From a virus, in the IMG/VR virus record IMGVR_UViG_3300009000_000009, positions 1-48,387 of that record: a stretch of DNA of 48,387 nt. One strand, 5' to 3'. The notes under the pieces are model-generated. The model was not told the origin of the DNA. It saw only the letters and a list, made by a program, of their open reading frames with translations, and searched no databases. Below, in pieces: positions 38,276 through 48,200 of this stretch (position 1 is the stretch's first letter; every line of letters starts with the position of its first letter). Position numbers and translations under genes: made by a program.

Positions 38276-39163
38276 ATGGCCGAAACATTCAATTTAAAGA
38301 TCGATGGAAAACCAACAGAATTTACTGTACAGTCACCAACCCTACATCAGCAGAGAGAGGGACAAAAGGTTTATAATCAGGCATTTTCAGATGCTGTAAA
38401 ATCTGGATCAATTGTTAGGGCAAAACTAGATGATCTACTTAAAGATCAGGGATTATGGGACGATGCCAAACAAGCTAGATTTTTAGCTATTCAAACAGAA
38501 CTTAACGATGCTGAGAAACAGTTAGCTACTGGTGGTATATCTTTACAATCTGCTAAAGGTGTTGCCTTGAGGATGAGAAATTTACGAGAAGAGCTTAAAG
38601 AACTCATTTCTGTTAGAACTAATCTAGATACACATACGGCAGAAGGTCAGGCTGATAATTCTAGATTCAATTATCTAGTTTCTTGCTGTGTGGTGTATAG
38701 TAGTAGTAAGAAGGTATATTTTAGTAGTTATGAAGATTACTTAAATAGATCCTCCGATCCTGTTGGAGTGTTGGGAGCACAAAAGTTGGCAGCTATGTTA
38801 TATGGCTTAGATTCAGAATTTGAGAAAAAATTACCTGAAAATAAGTTTTTAATTAATTACAAATTTGTAAATGATGAATTACGATTTGTAAATAAAGATG
38901 GCAAACTTGTTGATGAAGAAGGTAGATTGGTTGATGAGAATGGTAGGTATGTTAATGAGGAAGGAAAATTTGTTGATAGGGACGGAAACTTGGTTAGCGA
39001 AAGTGGTGATTATGTTGTAGATTTTGTGCCTTTTACTGACGATGATGGTAAACCTGTGGTTTTGGAAAGTAAAGATGAAAAAACAGAAACTTCAACAGAT
39101 AAAGAACCTGAAAGCTCAACTAAAGAAGAAAAGGAACCAGAATCAGAAAAAACTATTGAGTAA
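38276..39163 (+). CDS. Tail assembly chaperone-like protein with 7-residue repeats, 295 residues
   Basis: A helical domain (TLHQQREGQKVYNQAFSDAV; GLWDDAKQARFLAIQTELND) is followed near residues 200-245 by tandem 7-residue units of type (L/Y/F)V(D/N)E(E/N)G(R/K): LVDEEGR, LVDENGR, YVNEEGK, FVDRDGN, LVSESGD. The C-terminus is a long Glu/Lys/Ser tail. AAGGAG precedes the start. The protein is related to that at 36917 and is the last gene before the tape measure. The repeat may form a short beta-rod; its role is unknown. Confidence 0.65.
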   Translation: MAETFNLKIDGKPTEFTVQSPTLHQQREGQKVYNQAFSDAVKSGSIVRAKLDDLLKDQGLWDDAKQARFLAIQTELNDAEKQLATGGISLQSAKGVALRMRNLREELKELISVRTNLDTHTAEGQADNSRFNYLVSCCVVYSSSKKVYFSSYEDYLNRSSDPVGVLGAQKLAAMLYGLDSEFEKKLPENKFLINYKFVNDELRFVNKDGKLVDEEGRLVDENGRYVNEEGKFVDRDGNLVSESGDYVVDFVPFTDDDGKPVVLESKDEKTETSTDKEPESSTKEEKEPESEKTIE

Positions 39164-39192
39164 AGATATTAATTTAATATTATAACACCACA

Positions 39193-39223
39193 AAAATCCT
39201 CTATGGCTAACGTAGGGGATTTT
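39193..39223 (+). terminator. Hairpin before the tape-measure gene
   Basis: AAAATCCTCTAT pairs with GTAGGGGATTTT with two wobble pairs. The T-run is part of the stem, so it may be a weak terminator or an attenuator that lowers tape-measure expression. Confidence 0.55.
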
Positions 39224-39245
39224 ACATATATAAGGTATTTTATAG

Positions 39246-42200
39246 ATGGCAGCAGCATTTAATCTTACCGCACAGATTAATCTTAGAGGTCCTACTAATA
39301 CTAGAGCTATTGCTTCTCAAATGAGAAAGCAACTTTCTGGTATTAAAGTTAAGGTCGATTTGGATCTAAAGGGAGCAGCAGCTAAAAATGTTGCTAATAT
39401 TAATAAACAATTACAGTCTTTATCAAGAAATGCTGCTCTAGCCAATAAAAATGTTACCCAATTAAATCAAAGCATTGCTCAATTAGGTGCAGGTTTAAGT
39501 GGCTTAGGTTCTGGTTCTATACAGTCTTTAACCAAAATACAAAAACAGACTTCGAGCGCCGGTAAATCTATAGATACTGCCACATCACAGATTCAAGAAT
39601 TTGGCAAGCAATCTGGTCTTGCTATTAGAAGATTTGCTGCGTTTAGTGCTGTTACCGGCGTTGTTTATAGTTTAACCAATGCTGTTAATAGTGCCTATAA
39701 AGAATTTGTTCAGTTTGATAGACAATTAATTAGGTTAAGTCAAGTTACCGGAAGTAGCGTTGCTGGATTACAGGGTATTACTAATGAAATTACAAGACTA
39801 TCTACTAATCTTGGTGTTGCCTCCACAGATCTATTACAAATTTCTGTAACACTTGCTCAAGCTGGTTTAAGTGCTCAAGAAGCTAAAACAGCACTTGAAG
39901 CTCTAGCTAAATCTGCACTAGCTCCTTCTTTTGATAATCTTAACGATACTGTTGAAGGCAGCATTGCTTTAATGAAGCAGTTCAGTATATCTAGCTCTGA
40001 ATTGGAAGCTTCTCTTGGTAGCATTAATGCTGTTGCAGCCGCTTTTGCTGTAGAAGCTGGCGACATTATCAAAGCTATTCAGCGTACTGGTGGTGTGTTT
40101 GCTAGTGCTAGTCAAGGTGTTAGTCAGGGTACAGATGCTTTAAATGAATTCGTAGCATTATTTACTAGCGTTAGAGCCACTACTCGTGAAGGTGCTGAAA
40201 CAATCGCTACTGGTTTAAGAACCATATTCACAAGAATTCAAAGAGGTTCAACTATTGAAGCCCTTAAAGAATATGGTATCACTTTAACAGATTTAGAAGG
40301 AAAATTCGTTGGTCCTTATGAAGCTGTTCGCAGACTAAGCGAAGGTTTACAGGGTCTAGACCCTAGAGATGTTCGCTTTGGTCAGATTGTTGAAGAGCTT
40401 GGTGGTTTCCGCCAGATAGGTAAGGTTATTCCTCTTATTCAACAATTTACCACAGCACAACAAGCTTTGGCTGTGGCTCAGGGTGGTCAGAGCAGTCTTA
40501 GCAAAGCCGCAATACAAGCCCAAGCCTCACTTGCTGTGCAATTTGAGAAAACAAGACAATCATTTGTGGCGTTGGTAAGAGATATTGGCAATAGTACAAC
40601 TTTTAGAACTATAGCTAGCGTAAGTTTAACAACAGCTAATGCTTTTATTAGTCTTGCTGGCGCACTTAAACCTTTACTACCCATGTTAACAGCTCTTGCT
40701 GCTATTAAAGGAGCCTCGATTCTTAGTGAATTTGGTAGCGGTTTTCTGGGGGGCTTAGGAAAAACTAGCAGTGGCGGAGGTGGTGCTACTGGAGGCATGC
40801 CTGGTGGCGGAGGAGGTGGTGGAGGTACTGGTCGTGGTACTGGTGGAGGTACTGGTGGCGGTGGTGCTGGCGGATCAGAGAAAGATGATTATAGCGATGT
40901 TATATTAGCTAATACAGCTGCTATTTCCGCTAATACAGATGCTTTGACTAGTCAGATTACTATTATGTCTAGTAATACTGATGCTCTTAGTGGTTTAATG
41001 AAAACTATGGCCGACCTCATGGCCACAATGCAAGAATTAAATGGTACAATATCAAATCTTAATATTGATGGCGGTGATTCAGATTCAGGTCTAGGACTTA
41101 ATAAAGGCGGTCCAGTTCCGCGTTTTGCTAGTGGTGGCAAGGTTCCTGGTACTGGCAATAGAGATACTGTAGAAGCAATGCTAACACCAGGTGAATATGT
41201 CATTCGCAAGAAAGCTGTTGAAAAAATAGGTGTAGAAAATCTTGAGCAGTTGAATCGTGGTGGTAGAATTAAGGGTTATGCTCGTGGGGGACGAATCGAA
41301 AAAATACAGGCGCATGATGCATATGACGGCGACTCGTGGCATGTATCCTATATTCCAGAATCTAGTCCAGTTGGACCAATGACTAGTCGTGGTGAAGGTT
41401 ATGATGCTTATGAAATCAAAAAGGGTTTAGCGTGGGAAAGGGCTCTAGGTCAAAGAGCTACAGAAATAGCTCAAGGGGCTTTTACTGATTCTCGCAAAAT
41501 GTCTATTGACCATAGTTTAGGTAAGGCTTTAACGCAGGGACAATCTGTTGGCGGTAGACCTGTTCATAGTGTTCCTAATAGTATTGTAAACCAGATGGTT
41601 GCTGAAGGTGTTGCTCTTAGAACATCTAATAAAGATAATGTTGCAACAGGAAAGGTGCAGTCAGAAAAAGTTAAGGCGACACAATTAAAAACTCTTGAAA
41701 GTATGGGTAATAAAAAACTTGTTTATGATAGAGAAAGAAGTAAGTTAGCTTCTGGCGGCATGGTGCAAAAATTTGCTGGAGGTGGAGGCGTTAAACAGGG
41801 TGAACAATTTGGTGGCGTTGGTATCTTTGATAGCGATATGATTGGTGCTGGTAGTAAAGACGTATTAAATGCTATTTTAAGTTCTGGCAAAGATTATGAT
41901 GTTATTAGTGGGCCAGCAGGTTCTGGTAAAACCACTTTTGCTACTCAAAGATTCGGTAAAAATTTTGTATTATCTGCTGATGATTTAGATAAATTTAAAG
42001 AATTTATGGTATTAAGCAGTGCTGGTGAAACTAAGAGCGGAGATTTTAGTCCTCAAGCACAGAGCATTATGTCTGGCGCTCGACAAATCACCGCATTAAT
42101 AATTCCTGCTGAAAAAATTACACAACAAAGACAACAAAGACTAGACGATGCTTTAAGATCTGGCAGCCAGGACAAAAGATCCACCAAACAATTGCAGGGC

Positions 42201-45200
42201 ACCATCAATGCCCCAACATCTATCCCTCAAAATCTTTATGATCAATTTAGTAATGTAGAATTTTTAGAACAGTTCGCTAGTGGTGGGTTGGTACAAAGAT
42301 TTGATGATGGCGGTGATGTTGGAGGTATTAAGGTTGCTAAAACTGGTAAAATTAATAAATCTGATATAGAAAGACTAACCGAAAAACAAGCTGCTGCACT
42401 ATTAGAAAACCCGAACGTACAAAAGAACTTATTTACTGTATCACAACTACAAAAAAGAATTCAGCAAAGACAAGCTGTTGCTCAAGAAGAACAAGAACTT
42501 GTTGGAGCTAAACAATATGGTTTAGTTGGTTTATATGGTAGTCCTAGAAACGTAACAGCCAAAACCGAAGATGGTGATACGGTCCAACTTATTGGTAAAA
42601 CATTAGATAAAAAATTATCTGATGAATATGAAAAAATGATGACTGATGGTTTTGAGCAAACTGTAGCTGTAGTTGGTAATAATATGGCTAGTAGAGTGGG
42701 TGCATCAGCTGCCGCCCTAGATAAAAATCAGATGGAAAAAGCTGGATTATACAATGCTATTGGGGCATATCTTGAAGCTGCTATTGCTACACTAGGAGCA
42801 CCATATGATAAAGATGAAACAAATGATCCTATCGATTTTGCTGGAGGTATAGGGAATGCTGCTGCATTATTCGGTATACCATCAGATATTCCTACTGATA
42901 CTACTAGAACAGTATTTGGTAAGGGGAAAAGTCCTAATGATTTTCTAGGTCAAGTTAATAGATATCGTAAACAAATACAAAGATTTGCTAATGGTGGCTC
43001 ACCACAAGATACTGTACCAGCATTATTAACTCCTGGCGAGTTTGTAATTAATAAAGAAGCGGCTAAAAAGCTTGGTTCTGAAAAACTCAATAAATTAAAT
43101 AAAGCCGACAGAATTCAAGGCTTTAATAAGGGTGGTGCTGTTGGTTTTGTTCAGCGTTTTGCTGGTGGTGGCAGTGTTGAAGATGATAAAGCCGCTTATG
43201 TTGCTAGAATGGCTGAAAAATTAGGCATGACAGTTGAAAAATATGAGAAGATGATTCGTGCCAGAATTATGAATACTGCCGCCCAAAGAGCGGATGAAAA
43301 CACAGGATATCAAATTGATATTCAGGATATTATTACTAAAAATATGGAATCTATTGGTGATGCTGATGTAGAAGGTGTAGTCAGAGCCCAAGTACAAGAT
43401 CTTGTAGAAAGAATGTATGGCGGTGTAGATCAAATTGATCCTGATGTTTTTGGTGAAAGTCTGGATGATTTAATTGATATGATGAAGAAAGGTTTATCTC
43501 TTGAGGAAATAAAAGCTAAATCAGCAGAATGGGCCGATACACTTGATAGTCAAATAGATGCTATTGATATGGCAGCTGAAGCTCAAGAAAAAATGGCTAA
43601 AGAATTGGGCTTCTTAACCGAAGGAATGAAAACAAAAGATATAGACTTTAGAGCACAAAAATCCTTAAGCGAGGGTAAGTTTGGCGCATTTGATAAAATG
43701 GATCTTAGAGGAGCACAGGAAAGTATAGAATCTGGTTTTGGTAAAATACTTGACGATATTGGTACTAAATTTAGTACAGCTAATCTTCCTGGTATGGCTC
43801 GACTATCTAGTTCTTTCCCTGATGTGGCCGATAAAATCACTATGATTGGTGATAAGATGGGAGGGCTGACAGGAATACTAGGTGCAGGTTCAACATTATT
43901 AGCTAGTAAATTACCACAACTAATCGATTCCTTCGACAAGCTTACCGGAACCGTATCAGATCATAGCGAAGCTGTGGCTGGTGTTACTGGAGCGTTAAAA
44001 TCTGCTGGTAGCTTTGGTTTGAGTGGTGCTGTATTAGGTCAACAAGCGTTTGGTAGAAGAGGAGCTGCTGTTGGTGGTGCTATTGGTTTAGCTGGTGGCG
44101 CCGTTAGTGGATTTATTAAAGAATCTACAGCTAAAGAAGTAGAAAACGCTATGAGGGGTGTAACTGAAGCCTCTAGTAATTTAGATAAAACACTTAGCCG
44201 CTTAGATATGGCTCAAACAATAGCAGAAAGACAAGAACTAGTTAAGCAATTAAATGATGATTATGAGGCTTTGAATCAAGCTTTGAGTAAATCTGCTCAG
44301 GAAATAGAAAGTAATAGAATTTGGAATGCTTTAAGCAGTGGTTTAGAAGGTTTTCTTAGTACATTATCTACCGTAATAGGCTTTATGGCTGCTGCTAGAA
44401 TGACTCAAGCAGCAAGTATGGTTCCTATGCCAATGGGGCGTGGTCGTCGTCGTGGTGGCAGAAGGGGTATGGCTATTGGTGGTCGCGTAGGTTACTCTAG
44501 CGGATCTGATGGGCCATTGGTTCCTGTACATTTGGCCGCAGGAGAAGGGGTACTATCTCCAGAAGTAGCCTCACAGTTTTCTGACATGCAATTGCAAAGA
44601 TTAAATAACGCAGATAAAAATGGTTATGGTGCTAATCCAGATATGCTTGATGGCGCACCTATGGGTATTGTTCCAGGTAAGGGTAGTGGTAAGGTTGATA
44701 ATTTTAAGACTAATTTACCAGCTAATTCATATGTAATCAAAAGTTCTTCGATGGATGCTTTAAGGGCTGCTACTGGAGGTAAAATTTCTAGCGGTTCAAT
44801 AAGTGCTAAAGGTTACTCTGGCGGGGGTAGTATCTCTCGTATTGGTTATGCTGGTGGAGGTATTGCTAGACAGGGCCATTTTGCTGGTGGTATAATAGGT
44901 AAATTAATTGTAGGCGCTATTAGGCTTGGCTTTAGAACAATCGGGCCAACACTTACTAAAGGGCTATTTAAGATAGTTTCCCCTGTATTTCGTACCATAG
45001 GTAAATTTTTTGGTAGTGGTTTTGGGACTATGCTGACGTATGTTTTGGGTGATACTTTGTTGAGTGGTATTTCGGGTTTCTTTGATAACACAGCCCAAGA
45101 GCAACAATTAGCTGCCCAAATAGCCTCACTGGAACAATTAAGAAAATTAGTTGATTTAGAAACCCAACGTATTACAAGAGATCCAGAATCTTCTAGAAAA

Positions 45201-48200
45201 TTTTTGAGTAAAGTTGATACTGTTGAAAGAGCTAATTTAACAGCAGAACAAAGAAGAGCTCAGTATGCTAGTACTAGGGATGCTTCTGGTGGGATTAATG
45301 ATCTTAATGTATTATTACAAAATCAGGCTAGAGCTAAGCTTAGTGGCGCTGGTTATGAAATGGGAGAAAACCAGACCGTACAAGAATATCTTGACACTTT
45401 AAGCGGCGATGATAGAATAAAAGCCGAAAAGATTGTTGTTGAGGCTAGTGAAGAAGTTAATAAAAGATTATATCTACAAAGAAGAGAAAGACAGGGCATT
45501 GATCTTAGTACGGCTCAGAAAGAATACGAAAGCTCTGATCCTGAAATGAGAAAAAAGGTCGCTAGAGCTATTGCAGAAGAATCAGGAGCACAAAACCGTA
45601 GCATAGCCCTTAATAGGCAAATGATAAGGGTTAATAGAGAATTACAAAAATTCACTCTAAATCTTACAGATGTAATGAATAGGCTTGGTGCCACAATGAA
45701 TAGGGTTACATCTGAGATTGCTGCTAGTTCTAGTAGATTATCTAGGATTGCTGATGAATATAGTGGTGGTAATGTTGCTTCTGCAGATCCAGAAGAAAAT
45801 GCTGTTAGAACATTATCTAATATAACTGCTTATAGTTCTCAAGAGCTAGCTGGTGTTGTAGATAATATTAATGCAAGTTTAGGAGATACTAAAGAAACCA
45901 GACAAATGGGAGATCTCGTTAAAGGTCTTCAAGTAATGAGAAAAGAATTACCATTAATTCTTAGAGATACTGCTGATAGCGGACCTATTGACGCTGGTGC
46001 CGAAAGTAATATTAGAGACAGATTACAAACAATGTTTACTGGCGTGGATATTGACAAAAATATTAAGAAAGATCTTGAAGATAGTATTATAAACTATATT
46101 AGCGATTCTACCGGTAATAGACAAGGTATGAGTTATGAAGATTTAGCCAATAACATCAAAGGTCTTGAAGAATTAGATGCAGCAGCAGAAAAAGCTAGAA
46201 GTACTTTTGAAGAATATGCTAAAAAACAAGTAGAGGCCAACAGGGTTCTTGGTGGCATATCTAATCAGCTTGCTGGTCAATTAGACAGATTAAAAGATAA
46301 TGTTATTAAGGTTCGAGACATACAATTACAAAGCGCCAATGATCTTGCGGATAAATTTAATAGAACAATTAGCTTGGCCGACCTAAACGCACCATTCATG
46401 GGTTCTGTATCAGGTTTAACTGGCGGAACAACTGACGCTGCTAAAATTGGCAGCATGATAGCAGAAGCTATTGCTCAGAAACGAGCGTTAGAAGCAGATC
46501 CAAATACACAAACTAGTGCTCTTGGATCAGGACAAATTGCTAAGCTTACATCAAAAATTAATAGTTACCAAAGAGCTTTAGATATACTAGCTACTAGCAC
46601 TGATAGAGCCTCTAATGCCCTAAAGAAAATAGATGAGCAGCAGCGAATTTCTGCTGGTAGACGTAGTGGTGTAATGGATTTTCTTGCCAATGTAAATAAT
46701 CCAGAAGCATTGATGCAAATGAGACAGGAACAGGTGTCTTACTCTAACGTTATGGCTGGAACAGGCACTGTGAACGATATTGCTCAAGGTATTTCTAGTT
46801 TAAGAATGGTAGAAAGTACTCAAACTCCAGAAGAATTTGCCAGAACACAAGAAGCGTTTTTTAATAATGCTATGACTATTTTGGAAAATGCTGGTGGCAA
46901 CCCTGCAACTATCCAGCAGTTTAGAGATACTTTTGCAGCAGATTTCGCACCACAAGATCAGAATCCAGCAATCCAACCTTTTGTTGATGCTTATCAAGAA
47001 GCTATTAAACAACAAACATTGGCTGTAGAACAACAATCTAAATTGATTGGTACTGGCGCAGAGTTGACTGCTAACGCATTAAGACAGGGTGCTGACGACT
47101 TTACCTCTAGAATGAAGACAGCCACAGATAATATAGTTGCAGAGTTAAATGCTGTTGCCGACAGATTAGGTTTGGGTCGTCCAGCAGATAGTCAAGGTCT
47201 AGCTACTGGAGGTATTGTTTATGCTGCTGCTGGACAAATGATTAATTTCCAACCAAGAGGTACAGATACAGTACCAGCTATGCTTACTCCTGGTGAATTT
47301 GTTGTTAATAGGGCCGCAACCGCGAAGAATCTACCATTATTGAATTCTATTAATAGTGGTAATTATTATAATGGCGGTCAGGTTGAATATAGAGCTATGG
47401 GTGGTCAGATTGGAACAGGAAATACAACTGCTTATCGTAATTTTGGCAATCTTAAACGATATAACAAAGATTCAGTTGATGATTATGAAGCCAATAAAGA
47501 TACAGTTCCATTTGATTATATGGATTTTATTGGCAACAAAGATGGTAGTGTTAGCGATACAGAAGTTACTAAATTAAATAAGATTATTAGTGACCATAAG
47601 AAACAATATTTTTCACCTAGCAATATTATTAAATATCAAAGAGCAAAAGTATTAATTCCTGATTGGAAAGAAAAAGAAAAAGAAGGTCAACCTTGGAGCA
47701 GTACATCTTTTGATTCTCTTAAAGATGCTCGTGAGTTTGCTATAGAGATGGAGGCTGCTCATGGTATTCCATTATTTGGCAAAGATTCTGTTGGTAATGC
47801 GTCTACAAGCCACCCAGCAGTAACTGGCAAAAATTATGGTGGCGATCCAAAATTACCTATGGAACCTAATGTTAGAAGCGGATTTAATGATATTTTTGAA
47901 AGAAGTATTGCTTCTAGAAATGCTGTTGATCTTGAAGCTTATTTTTATGGATTAGCCTCTAAAGCTCTACCCACTCTTGGGGGTATTATTGGCGGTGGAT
48001 TAGGTGTAGTAGCAGGTACAGCTGTTGGAGTACCTACCGCTGGTGTTGGTTCGGCGGTTGCTTTACCGTTGTGGACTATTGGTGGCGCTATGGCCGGAAA
48101 CCTCATTGGTCATGGTGTGAATAGTTACGCCTATAGCTGGCTTCCTAGCGGATGGAAAGACAGAATTGTTAAGAAAGTTCAAGAAAATCCAGGTTCATAT

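Noticed and set aside
39875-47036. Several minus-strand frames inside the tape-measure gene
   Set aside because: They are shadows of the large rightward frame, lacking promoters and ribosome sites.
47500-47580. A genuine EF-hand in the tape measure
   Set aside because: The loop has Asn, Asp, Gly and Glu at the right places but Ile where the first calcium ligand should be; kept only as an EF-hand-like remark.
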